NCBI GenBank assembly: GCA_045654685.1
Contig: JAZONV010000003.1
Span: 1 to 8,189 of the forward strand
Length of the DNA: 8,189 nucleotides
From: RGIG1828 sp045654685
Lineage (GTDB): Bacteria > Bacillota > Clostridia > UMGS1810
Direction: 5' to 3'
Shown here piece by piece: positions 1 to 6,812 of this stretch (position 1 is the first letter of the stretch; each line of letters begins with the position of its first letter). The translations under genes were made by a program, and so were the position numbers. The notes beneath the pieces are model-generated. The model was not told where the DNA came from. It worked only from the letters and a program-made list of their open reading frames with translations, and ran no database searches.

Positions 1-106
1 GCTAAATTAAATTTGCCAAAGTCAAGCTGCCCGCAGGGCAATTTAGCTCCCGAAGGGAATTTAGCTGACATTTGTCAATTTAGCTTGCCGTAAGGCAAAT
101 TTAGCT
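1..106. repeat. Array of mini-hairpins separated by an AATTTAGCT spacer
   Basis: The 9-mer AATTTAGCT occurs at 40-48, 58-66, 77-85 and 98-106, and its inverted 8-mer GCTAAATT opens the window at 1-8. Between the spacers sit short palindromes that differ in sequence but keep pairing: TGCCC/GGGCA with loop GCA (28-40), TCCC/GGGA with loop GAA (48-58), GACA/TGTC with loop TT (67-76), and TTGCC/GGCAA with loop GTAA (85-98). A degraded unit (TTGCC, AAA, GTCAA) is visible around 13-25. Unit period is 18 to 21 bases. The array may continue left of the window. It lies downstream of the SLH gene and beyond its hairpin terminator. No coding potential is seen. Function is unknown. Confidence 0.75.
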
Positions 107-143
107 AATTGTAGTTTGTCGTTTCCAACGACAAACTACAATT
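107..143. repeat. Perfect 17-bp inverted repeat (hairpin) with GTAG at the foot
   Basis: The left arm is 107-123, the loop is TCC (124-126) and the right arm is 127-143, with no mismatch. Each arm carries GTAG/CTAC four bases in from its outer end (GTAG at 110-113 on the plus strand). GTAG is the same tetranucleotide that precedes the REP-like hairpins near the RAYT gene. The element directly follows the last AATTTAGCT spacer. There is no T-tract on either side, so it is not an obvious intrinsic terminator. It may be a distant member of the GTAG-hairpin family, but its stem sequence differs. Confidence 0.7.
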
Positions 144-160
144 TATCTAATCATACAATC

Positions 161-191
161 AATAACGGGCACCCAATGGGTACCCGTTATT
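161..191 (-). terminator. Terminator-like hairpin downstream of the SLH gene
   Basis: AATAACGGG (161-169) pairs with CCCGTTATT (183-191). A C/A mismatch follows, then ACCC/GGGT closes on loop AAT. The hairpin begins 31 bases past the SLH stop codon. The T-run is stronger on the plus strand (ATTTTTG) than on the minus strand (TTATTGATTG), so it may act in both directions. Assignment to the leftward SLH gene rests on position. Confidence 0.6.
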
Positions 192-222
192 TTTGTGTGG
201 ATTTGATTGCTAAATTTTTTGA

Positions 223-3132
223 TTATTCAACAATAAGAATTGCCACTATTTTCTTTTCTCTTCCGATTGCAAGAACTTTTGTGGAATCTGCAACAGCTGA
301 TTCATCCATATCTGAATATGCCATGATTTCGCCTTCGCTTGTAAGAGTATACTTATTGTCTTTTGTGCTGTACTTATAATACTGAACAGAATCCGAAAGT
401 GTAAGACCTTCCCATGCTTCAGGATTAAAGTCATCATTATCTTCCATAAATGCAGGAACTACTTTCAGAGACTTTTCTTCAGTTTTTAAATCATATACAA
501 CACCAAGCATTACCTGATAGTAATCAGTTGTTCCGGAATAATTCATCTTTATATAGTGACCGTCTACGGCATAATTTCCGCTTGTTCCGGTATTGGGAAG
601 AAGTTCATCGTCAATATATACCTGTTTGATATTTGTAATATAGTTTCCGGAAATTATCATCTTAACAATGTCACCGGATTTAAGTTCTGCAGGATCATAA
701 CCATAATCAGATGCTATATAATCTTCTTCAATATATTTGGTTTCTTCCTCTGCGCTTCCTGCTCTGTAGTATGTCACCTTAATTGCAGGTGCATCTTCAA
801 ATATTGCAGGTGTTACAGAATTGATGAAGTAAGTGTAGGTTGAAGCTCCGATAGATGCACCGGTATTGCTTGTTGTGGGATAATATACAACAACTCCTGC
901 ATTGCCCTTTTCAACGTTATATGCTTCTACTGTATACTGGCTTCCATCAGTAAAGGAGTATGTGTAGGTTCCTTTTCTGTAGGAGTCTGTTTTTGTGATA
1001 TCATTTGGTACTACAAAGAGAACTGTTTTTGAGCCCATTGCAAATTTGTTTGAGCCATCCTGCTTAAAGGAATAACCGCTCTTTGAGTATTTGAGTTTTG
1101 CACCGGCTTCGCCATCCATAAAGTTTTCAACGTCAGGATATGAAGGAACGATAAGACCTGCATTATAGTCATCATCAGAATCCATAGCTTCAATTTCAGA
1201 AACATATGTTGTTCCGTTTGAAACTGATGTTTTATATCTTATTGGCTGAATGAGATAACTGTCAAGGTTAACAGGTTCATTGTCACTATTTAAAAGATCC
1301 CATTTTGCACTTGGTGATCTTGTGTCCAAAAGACGTGTGATTGCAGACTGTGCGCTAATGCTGTCACCATTAAATCTTACATTTTCCTTTAAGGGAGCCT
1401 GAAGAATTTTTCCGGCAGATGTATAGATTTCAACAGAGTAGCTTGCATCCATACCTGAACCATGTTTGTATCTTATAAGAAGTCCGTAGGGGTTTTCAGA
1501 TTCTGTCTTTTCAAATGCAACGATTCTGCCCTGATAGTCAAGATAGAATTTACCTGCATCACCTGTGGAGAATGATACATCTTCTCCTTCTGCAAGAATT
1601 GTTCTGAAGTAGGGAGATGCAGAGAACGTATCTGTTCCGACTTTCACGTATTCATAGTCATTTGACATTTCTTTAACAGTTCCTGTAACAGTTGCTGTTG
1701 AAATAACAACGCTTGTTCCTTCAACGCTACCGTAAGGCTGTGCTACAGATACAACACTCTTCTGACTGATTGCATCGATTGTTGTATCTGAATATGAACC
1801 ACCCTTTGAAGTGATTCTCTTTACAGAGGAAATATCATGTTCGTCAAAATCAAGCTTCTGAAGTCCTGTTTTTGCAGAATATTTGTCATAGATTGAAACG
1901 ATTCCGTTGAGTTTGGAAACTGAGCTTACATAATATGTTATATAGCTTTCAACAATTACCATTTCTGCTGAGCTTGATGAACCATCATTACTGATAAATG
2001 TGATATTTCCGTTTTCAACGCTTACATAATCTTCGATAAAATCTTCATCAATGTGGTCGGGATTAACAGGAATACCGTTATATACTACATAAAGATTTTC
2101 AGCAAGAGTAACTTTGCTGAGTTCGTCTGTTTCTTTATCGTCTTCGTTTTTGTAGTAGTCAATCTTATCTGCAGATACAGATTCTATCTGCCAGTCATCT
2201 ATCACGAATGAAGAGTTCATTCCGCTGAGTTTGGCAATGCTTGTAAGAGTTTTTCTTCCCATGGTTGAGAATTTGAATGAAACGGAATATCCAACCATGT
2301 CTTTAAGAGTATCAACATCAAACTTGCCGATATCATAGACTGTTTCTCCGATTAAAACCTCTGTATTTGCAAGACGTTTTCCGGTGAGTGAATATTCACC
2401 GACACCAAGGAGTTTTCCGGTTTCAGATTCGGAATTATCCCAGTCCTGACCGCCGGCATTGCTTCCGCCGCCTTGAACAAAGATCGGGTCATTATTTTCA
2501 TTGAATCCAACATTGTTGAGTTTGCTGCAAAAATCTATATTGTAGATAAGCTGTGCCACAACTCCTCTGGGAGCAGGCTGTGAGCCGTTAAGATATGCAT
2601 TTTTGGTGAGACCTATGGAGTTTGCGATATCTACATATCCTTTGTACCAGGGGTCAAGATTTTTATTTGCAACATCACCATAACCCATGGTGCATACAAT
2701 CATTTTGATTACTTCGCCGTATGATACGGAAGCTGTAGGTCTGAAAGTGCCGTCTTCATAACCGTTGATTGCTTTTGTTCCTACTGCATATGCAATATAG
2801 GGAATTGCCCATGCACTTGAAGAATTGGCATCTGCAACATCGGGGAACTGTGTTGTGGTTGCTTCAAATTTTGTAGACACAGGAGCCGTTGCAACTGCAA
2901 GAAGTTTTGCAAATTCTGCACGGGTGATGGTAGCATCGGGTTTGAAGGTTCCGTCTTCGTAACCATTGATTACACCTCTGCCTACCAGTTCTGAAATTGC
3001 CGAGAAGTAGGTGTGTGTTTCTGCCACATCAGAAAATGCCGGTTCATCAGCAAAAACTGAAATACTGAGCATTGATGTGATTGCAAACACTAATGCCACT
3101 ATCAAAGATGTGATTCTTTTGCTTTTTTTCAT
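223..3132 (-). CDS. Secreted S-layer homology (SLH) domain protein, 969 aa
   Basis: Residues 1-28 form a signal peptide: the basic start MKKSKR, a hydrophobic core, and a probable cut after SVFA before DEPAF. Three SLH motifs follow. The first (about 33-80) contains NGYEDGTFKP and a canonical TRAE at 70-73. The second (about 96-147) contains NGYEDGTFRP but has SYGE in place of TRAE. The third (about 160-200) is degenerate. SLH triplets are known to bind pyruvylated secondary cell wall polymer outside the membrane. Residues from about 206 to 969 are Ser/Thr/Asp/Tyr-rich, look beta-strand-rich, and match no catalytic domain I recognise. No LPXTG motif or C-terminal membrane segment is visible. 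The ATG at 3132 is chosen because GGAGG (3141-3145) lies 8 bases upstream, it opens a proper signal peptide, and the upstream in-frame ATG at 3204 falls inside the promoter. It is a single-gene unit. It could be an S-layer protein or another envelope protein. Confidence 0.9.
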   Translation of the reverse strand: MKKSKRITSLIVALVFAITSMLSISVFADEPAFSDVAETHTYFSAISELVGRGVINGYEDGTFKPDATITRAEFAKLLAVATAPVSTKFEATTTQFPDVADANSSSAWAIPYIAYAVGTKAINGYEDGTFRPTASVSYGEVIKMIVCTMGYGDVANKNLDPWYKGYVDIANSIGLTKNAYLNGSQPAPRGVVAQLIYNIDFCSKLNNVGFNENNDPIFVQGGGSNAGGQDWDNSESETGKLLGVGEYSLTGKRLANTEVLIGETVYDIGKFDVDTLKDMVGYSVSFKFSTMGRKTLTSIAKLSGMNSSFVIDDWQIESVSADKIDYYKNEDDKETDELSKVTLAENLYVVYNGIPVNPDHIDEDFIEDYVSVENGNITFISNDGSSSSAEMVIVESYITYYVSSVSKLNGIVSIYDKYSAKTGLQKLDFDEHDISSVKRITSKGGSYSDTTIDAISQKSVVSVAQPYGSVEGTSVVISTATVTGTVKEMSNDYEYVKVGTDTFSASPYFRTILAEGEDVSFSTGDAGKFYLDYQGRIVAFEKTESENPYGLLIRYKHGSGMDASYSVEIYTSAGKILQAPLKENVRFNGDSISAQSAITRLLDTRSPSAKWDLLNSDNEPVNLDSYLIQPIRYKTSVSNGTTYVSEIEAMDSDDDYNAGLIVPSYPDVENFMDGEAGAKLKYSKSGYSFKQDGSNKFAMGSKTVLFVVPNDITKTDSYRKGTYTYSFTDGSQYTVEAYNVEKGNAGVVVYYPTTSNTGASIGASTYTYFINSVTPAIFEDAPAIKVTYYRAGSAEEETKYIEEDYIASDYGYDPAELKSGDIVKMIISGNYITNIKQVYIDDELLPNTGTSGNYAVDGHYIKMNYSGTTDYYQVMLGVVYDLKTEEKSLKVVPAFMEDNDDFNPEAWEGLTLSDSVQYYKYSTKDNKYTLTSEGEIMAYSDMDESAVADSTKVLAIGREKKIVAILIVE

Positions 3133-3194
3133 TTTAAATACCTCCGTTTGCTTTTGATTTATATAAGTAAAAACAAAGACACCTATATAGTGTA

Positions 3195-3223
3195 ATTTTA
3201 TCATTGCTGCAAATCATAGTCAA
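3195..3223 (-). promoter_or_regulatory. Sigma-A promoter of the SLH gene
   Basis: On the minus strand, TTGACT (3218-3223) is the -35 box and TAAAAT (3195-3200) the -10 box, separated by 17 bases. Transcription would start near 3188, giving a leader of about 55 bases that contains the GGAGG at 3141-3145. This supports translation from 3132. Confidence 0.75.
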
Positions 3224-3262
3224 CCATAAAGCGATTTTGAAAAGTAAATGTAATATACTTTT

Positions 3263-3306
3263 AAAAGTGGGTGTAAAAATTCTTGCGAATTTTTACACCC
3301 ACTTTT
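3263..3306 (-). terminator. Intrinsic terminator of the nrdDG operon (bidirectional form)
   Basis: This is a perfect 20-bp stem. The left arm is 3263-3282, the loop TTGC is 3283-3286, and the right arm is 3287-3306. The stem core is GTGGGTGT/ACACCCAC with flanking A- and T-runs. It lies 45 bases beyond the nrdG stop and 40 bases upstream of the SLH -35 box, so it separates the two leftward transcription units. Confidence 0.88.
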
Positions 3307-3351
3307 TGGTGACAAGGAAAAAATTCATCCCTTTGTGATACATAAATTTTT

Positions 3352-3870
3352 CTATAAATCCAGCAATACAGTCGTTCCATTTTCCAAAGATTTTTTGACA
3401 TCTATAATTCTCTGATTTTCAGAACCTCTGAATTTTAATGTTATATTTTTCTTCTCCTCCACAAATCTTCCATCAACCAAAACGTCTATCAAAGATAAAA
3501 ACTCATCTGTTTCGGGAATATTTGCCCCGCCTGAAAGGATTTCATCTTCAAAAACATACCCTGTATAGCACCATATGTCTTTTTGAGGATAGGTTTCTCT
3601 CACCATTTTTAAAAACGGCAAAAGTGCTTTTTGGTTTGACGGCTCCATTGGTTCTCCCCCTAAAAGAGTGAGCCCGTTTATATATGACGGAGAAAGAAGA
3701 TTCAATATTTCTCCCCACACACTCTCATCAAAAGGTTTTCCGTAGTCAAAATCCCATGTTTGAGGATTGAAACAGCCTTTGCAATGATGAGGACATCCGG
3801 ATACAAAAAGAGAAACTCTAACGCCAAGTCCGTTGGCAATGTCTGTTTTTTTGATTTCTCCGTAATTCAT
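3352..3870 (-). CDS. nrdG: Anaerobic ribonucleotide reductase-activating protein NrdG (radical SAM), 172 aa
   Basis: NrdG is the radical-SAM activase that uses a [4Fe-4S] cluster and S-adenosylmethionine to generate the glycyl radical on NrdD in the cytoplasm. The cluster motif CxxxCxxC is C26, C30 and C33 in SGCPHHCKGC. The GGEP motif that contacts SAM is at 71-74. The start MNYGEIKKTDIANG is the usual NrdG N-terminus, and 172 residues fits the small activase family. A longer reading frame runs up to 3945 but only adds residues that overlap nrdD out of frame. The ATG shares its A with the nrdD stop (TGATG at 3868-3872), implying translational coupling. AAAGGGTG lies about 11 bases upstream, inside the nrdD end. 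Expression follows nrdD. The nearest terminator is at 3263-3306. Confidence 0.97.
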   Translation of the reverse strand: MNYGEIKKTDIANGLGVRVSLFVSGCPHHCKGCFNPQTWDFDYGKPFDESVWGEILNLLSPSYINGLTLLGGEPMEPSNQKALLPFLKMVRETYPQKDIWCYTGYVFEDEILSGGANIPETDEFLSLIDVLVDGRFVEEKKNITLKFRGSENQRIIDVKKSLENGTTVLLDL

Positions 3871-6053
3871 CAGAGATGAAGCACCCTTTCTCTGATTTCC
3901 TGGGTTCTGCCCTGATTCCAGAACTGACTTCCGATGTAGCCGCAAGTTCTTCTTGCAACATTCATTTTTGCCTGATCAACATTTCCGCAGTTGGGACACT
4001 TCCATCCGAGTTTGCCATCTTCCTCGAAGATTTTTATCTCGCCGTCATATCCGCAAACCTGACAATAGTCACTTTTGGTGTTAAGTTCTGCGTACATAAT
4101 ATTATCGTAGATAAAACGGATAACCTGAAGTACCGCATCAATGTTATCTTGCATGTTCGGCACTTCCACATAGCTTATTGCTCCGCCGGGGGAAAGAGCC
4201 TGGAATTTTGATTCTGTGGCAAGCTTCTGAAATGCATCAATTTCTTCGGTAACGTGAATGTGATAGGAATTTGTGATGTAGTTTCTGTCTGTCACACCTT
4301 TGATTTTTCCAAATCTCTTCTGAAGACATTTTGCAAATTTATAGGTTGTTGACTCTAATGGTGTTCCGTAGAGTGAATAGTGAATGTTTTCTGCTTCTTT
4401 CCATTTTGCACAAGCCTCATTGAGTTTTTGCATAATCTCAAGACCAAGTTTTTCGCCTTCCGGCTCTGTGAGTTTTTTACCGATAAGGGCATATACACAT
4501 TCCCAAAGACCTGCATAGCCAAGAGAAATTGTGGAATATCCGCCGTGGAGAAGCTTGTCTATGCACTCTCCCTTTTCAAGTCTTGCAAGTGCACCATGCT
4601 GCCAGAGAATGGGGGCAGCATCTGAACGAGTGCCCTCTAATCTTTCGTGACGGCATTGAAGTGCTCTGTGGCAAAGTTCAAGTCTTTCATCAAGTATTGA
4701 CCAGAACTTTTCAATATCCTTTCCCTCTGTGGTGGCAGAGCAAGCCGCGTCAACAAGATTAATGGTTACAACCCCTTGATTGAATCTGCCATAGTATTTA
4801 GGATTGCCGTTATCATCCACATATGGAGTGAGGAAACTTCTGCATCCCATACATGTGTAGCAATGACCGTCTCCATTGGAGTCAACTTTCAGTTTCAGCA
4901 TAATTTTTTCTGAAATATAATCGGGAACCAGTCTTTTTGCAGTACATTTTGCGGAAAGCTCTGTAAGATACCAATAGGGAGATTGGGGAGTTATGTTGTC
5001 TTCTTCAAGAACGTATATGAGTTTTGGAAATGCAGGAGTAATATATACACCCGCTTCGTTTTTAACACCCTGATAACGCTGAAGAAGTGTTTCTTCTATT
5101 ATGATGGCAAGGTCTCTTTTTTCCTGCTCATTTTTTGCCTCTCCAAGATACATAAACACAGTTATAAACGGAGCCTGCCCGTTGGTTGTCATGAGGGTTA
5201 CAACCTGATATTGAAGTGTCTGAACACCTCTTTGAATTTCTTTTCTCAAATTCCTTTCAACAATCTGCGAAACTATAACATCATCTGCCACTCCACCTGA
5301 TGCCATGATTGTTTCAATGGTTTCTTTTCTGATTTTCTCTCTTGAAACCTGAACAAATGGTGCAAGATGGGCAAGAGAAATGCTCTGACCGCCGTATTGG
5401 CTTGATGCAACCTGTGCAATTATCTGGGTAGAAATGTTGCAGGCTGTTGAAAAACTATGAGGTTTTTCAATCATGGTTCCGCTTATGACCGTACCGTTTT
5501 GAAGCATGTCTTCAAGGTTCACAAGGTCACAGTTATGCATATGCTGGGCATAGTAGTCAGCATCGTGAAAATGAATTATACCATCTTCATGTGCCTGAAC
5601 AATATCAGGCGGAAGAAGAATTCTTTTTGCAAGGTCTTTTGAAACTTCCCCTGCCATATAGTCACGCTGTACGCTGTTGACTGTGGGGTTTTTATTGGAA
5701 TTTTCCTGTTTTACTTCTTCATTATTACATTCAATAAGGCTCAGAATCTGATTGTCCGTAGTATTGGCAACACGGGCAAGATTTCGTGTGAAACGGTATC
5801 TTATGTATCTTTTTGCAGTCTCGGGCGCACCCTGGAGTATTATGTGAGTTTCAACAAGCTCCTGAATTTCTTCAACGGAAAGACTTCTGCCCATCTCATC
5901 ACAATGGTCTTCTATTACGTTTACGATATATTCAATCTGTCTTTTGGAAAGTTCAGGCTTTTTTTCGCCTGATTCGTTAGCTTTTTCAATGGCAACCCTG
6001 ATTTTTTCTCTGTCAAATTCTGCCTCAATTCCGCTACGTTTTACTATCTTCAT
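3870..6053 (-). CDS. nrdD: Anaerobic (class III) ribonucleoside-triphosphate reductase NrdD, 727 aa
   Basis: NrdD reduces ribonucleoside triphosphates to dNTPs without oxygen, using a glycyl radical made by NrdG. Residues 1-94 are an ATP-cone regulatory domain (MKIVKRSGIEAEFDREKI onward, with LQGAPETAKRYIRYR near 73-87). The core carries the HMHNCDLVNL motif with C175. CYTCMGCRSFL supplies C398, C401 and C404, and family knowledge suggests C175 and one of these form the active-site pair. A C-terminal zinc site is made by C664, C667, C686 and C689. The radical motif RRTCGYIG puts the radical glycine at about G705. All key residues are present and the length is normal. The start has AGAGGTG (6061-6067) 7 bases upstream. 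The gene is first in the operon with nrdG and is read from the promoter at 6113-6141, probably repressed by NrdR. Confidence 0.98.
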   Translation of the reverse strand: MKIVKRSGIEAEFDREKIRVAIEKANESGEKKPELSKRQIEYIVNVIEDHCDEMGRSLSVEEIQELVETHIILQGAPETAKRYIRYRFTRNLARVANTTDNQILSLIECNNEEVKQENSNKNPTVNSVQRDYMAGEVSKDLAKRILLPPDIVQAHEDGIIHFHDADYYAQHMHNCDLVNLEDMLQNGTVISGTMIEKPHSFSTACNISTQIIAQVASSQYGGQSISLAHLAPFVQVSREKIRKETIETIMASGGVADDVIVSQIVERNLRKEIQRGVQTLQYQVVTLMTTNGQAPFITVFMYLGEAKNEQEKRDLAIIIEETLLQRYQGVKNEAGVYITPAFPKLIYVLEEDNITPQSPYWYLTELSAKCTAKRLVPDYISEKIMLKLKVDSNGDGHCYTCMGCRSFLTPYVDDNGNPKYYGRFNQGVVTINLVDAACSATTEGKDIEKFWSILDERLELCHRALQCRHERLEGTRSDAAPILWQHGALARLEKGECIDKLLHGGYSTISLGYAGLWECVYALIGKKLTEPEGEKLGLEIMQKLNEACAKWKEAENIHYSLYGTPLESTTYKFAKCLQKRFGKIKGVTDRNYITNSYHIHVTEEIDAFQKLATESKFQALSPGGAISYVEVPNMQDNIDAVLQVIRFIYDNIMYAELNTKSDYCQVCGYDGEIKIFEEDGKLGWKCPNCGNVDQAKMNVARRTCGYIGSQFWNQGRTQEIRERVLHL

Positions 6054-6089
6054 AATTCATCACCTCTGTATCTCTGTATTTTTTAAAAA

Positions 6090-6105
6090 CAACTATATAT
6101 TGTGC
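6090..6105. promoter_or_regulatory. NrdR box 1 (proximal to nrdD)
   Basis: The 16-mer CAACTATATATTGTGC matches 13 of 16 positions of the known NrdR consensus ACACWATATATWGTGT. It sits at the predicted transcription start, immediately downstream of the -10 box. NrdR is the nucleotide-sensing repressor of ribonucleotide reductase operons. No nrdR gene is in the window. Confidence 0.82.
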
Positions 6106-6112
6106 ATTGCTT

Positions 6113-6141
6113 ATTATATAACACAATATGTTCCGTGTCAA
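6113..6141 (-). promoter_or_regulatory. Consensus sigma-A promoter of nrdDG
   Basis: On the minus strand the -35 box is TTGACA (6136-6141) and the -10 box is TATAAT (6113-6118). Both are perfect consensus hexamers with a 17-base spacer. Transcription should start near 6106, giving a leader of about 50 bases before the nrdD ATG. A promoter this strong fits a gene controlled mainly by a repressor. Confidence 0.92.
6121..6136. promoter_or_regulatory. NrdR box 2 (distal to nrdD)
   Basis: ACACAATATGTTCCGT matches 13 of 16 positions of the NrdR consensus. It starts 31 bp from the start of box 1 (15-bp gap), the in-phase, three-turn spacing known for paired NrdR sites. It fills the spacer between the -35 and -10 boxes, so bound repressor would block RNA polymerase. 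Confidence 0.82.
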
Positions 6142-6173
6142 GACATTTTTTAAAATAATTTGAAATCTTAATA

Positions 6174-6221
6174 AAACACCCTGAAACCGCTCTTTTTCAA
6201 GAGGTTTTTCAGAGTGTTTTT
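6174..6221 (-). terminator. Hairpin terminator after the RHH-RAYT operon
   Basis: AAACAC (6174-6179) pairs with GTGTTT. Inside that, CTGAAA pairs with TTTCAG, then CTCTT with AAGAG, with a few mismatches and bulges. T-rich tracts follow on both strands (TTTTATT on minus, TTTTTGT on plus). There is no rightward gene ending here, so its likely job is to stop leftward transcripts from the RAYT operon before the nrdDG promoter. Confidence 0.75.
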
Positions 6222-6289
6222 GTAAAATTATGTGCAATATCTATCAGTAAAAATTCAGCATATGAGGTGTACTCTAAAGAACAGCAACA

Positions 6290-6313
6290 GGCTCTCGCAA
6301 TTTTTCGAGAGCC
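6290..6313. repeat. Perfect 8-bp hairpin abutting the RAYT stop codon
   Basis: GGCTCTCG (6290-6297) pairs with CGAGAGCC (6306-6313) around the loop CAATTTTT. The stem ends one base from the RAYT stop codon (6315-6317). On the minus strand no T-tract follows (CTGTTGCTG), so it is a poor terminator. It may protect the 3' end of the mRNA or be a remnant structured end. It lacks the GTAG foot of the REP-like hairpins. Confidence 0.5.
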
Positions 6314-6314
6314 A

Positions 6315-6812
6315 TTAATCATTATAGAAACAATCTTTTTGCCACCTTTTGACATTTGTATCTATATATTCCCATATTTTTTGATAATCTTTTTGACCTC
6401 TGATTATGTGGTCATTGCAAGATGTTTGCCATATATTTTCGCCATATTCTCTATTGCAATATCGTTTTAATAACGATATGAATTTTGATGTTTCGTTATT
6501 GTAGGGTGCGGCGGTTTCCGACGCACCATTTTTGTGCTCCGTTATGTCGAGAATTAAATGGAAATGATTCGGCATTATAACATACGTGTCTACTTTAATA
6601 TGAGAATATTTTTCGTTCATCAAATTGATATATTTATCAAGAACTATTCCATATCCGGATAACATCATTTGCGGTGCGTCGAAATCGCCGCACCCTACAA
6701 CCTTACCGAGCAACTGTTTTCTGTCTTTTACGCATACTGTGAGAAAATACATTCCCGGTGTTGAATAATCATATCCTTTTAATCTTGTTGGTTTTCGTTT
6801 TGGTAAATCCAT
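6315..6812 (-). CDS. REP-associated tyrosine transposase (RAYT, Y1/HUH family), 165 aa
   Basis: RAYTs are single-copy relatives of IS200/IS605 TnpA that bind and cleave single-stranded REP hairpins at a 5' GTAG-type tetranucleotide. The N-terminus KRKPTRLKGYDYSTPGMYFLTVCVKDR is typical of the Clostridia branch. The metal-binding HUH-type motif is HFH at 83-85 in VIMPNHFHLIL. The probable catalytic tyrosine is Y149 in KIWEYIDTN, followed by the conserved W157. WQTSCNDHIIR (128-138) is the usual spacing element. Length is normal and the frame intact. The start ATG (6812-6810) overlaps the upstream RHH stop (TAATG), with CACCTC read as GAGGTG (6818-6823) 5 bases upstream. Two GTAG hairpins lie inside the gene, encoding residues 39-47 and 96-104. 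RAYTs usually do not move themselves, so host-function domestication is possible. Confidence 0.93.
   Translation of the reverse strand: MDLPKRKPTRLKGYDYSTPGMYFLTVCVKDRKQLLGKVVGCGDFDAPQMMLSGYGIVLDKYINLMNEKYSHIKVDTYVIMPNHFHLILDITEHKNGASETAAPYNNETSKFISLLKRYCNREYGENIWQTSCNDHIIRGQKDYQKIWEYIDTNVKRWQKDCFYND
6501..6527 (+). repeat. REP-like hairpin copy A, inside the RAYT gene
   Basis: On the plus strand, GTAG (6501-6504) is followed by stem GGTGCG (6505-6510), a G/A mismatch, an inner CGG/CCG stem with loop TTT, and the closing arm CGCACC (6522-6527). The 5' GTAG plus imperfect stem is the architecture known for RAYT target REPs. In the coding strand it specifies RAYT residues GASETAAPY (96-104), in frame. 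It faces copy B in inverted orientation. Confidence 0.85.
6673..6698 (-). repeat. REP-like hairpin copy B, inside the RAYT gene
   Basis: On the minus strand, GTAG (6698-6695) precedes GGTGCG, the same G/A mismatch, an inner CG/CG with loop ATTT, and CGCACC ending at 6673. It differs from copy A only in the inner loop region and is one base shorter. It encodes RAYT residues VGCGDFDAP (39-47), a surface-loop position between the first strands (inference). A and B point towards each other, 145 bases apart. Confidence 0.85.

Noticed and set aside
1..106. CRISPR array
   Set aside because: The constant unit is 9 bases and the variable parts are 9-12 base palindromes. There are no 25-35 base repeats or unique spacers and no cas genes nearby.
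2740..2970. DNA repeat formed by two copies encoding NGYEDGTF
   Set aside because: These are the conserved motifs of consecutive SLH domains and are explained by protein homology.
3179..3193. NrdR-box-like dyad (ACACCTATATAGTGT) at the start site of the SLH gene
   Set aside because: It is one base short of the 16-base box, has no partner box 31 bp away, and lies in AT-rich DNA. An SLH gene is not a known NrdR target, so chance is more likely.
3133..3204. Longer SLH protein start at 3204
   Set aside because: It would start inside the promoter region and put 24 residues before the signal peptide. GGAGG is correctly placed only for 3132.
3871..3945. Longer NrdG start giving 25 extra residues
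   Set aside because: The added residues overlap the nrdD coding end in another frame and do not resemble NrdG. MNYGEIKK at 3870 is the family start and is coupled to the nrdD stop.
3876..5642. Several rightward open frames of 60-110 codons opposite nrdD
   Set aside because: They are shadows of a strongly conserved gene, with no ribosome binding sites or recognisable products.
6222..6289. Possible small gene between the two hairpins after RAYT
   Set aside because: The rightward frame there runs into the antisense of RAYT and has no ribosome binding site or recognisable sequence. It appears to be plain intergenic DNA.
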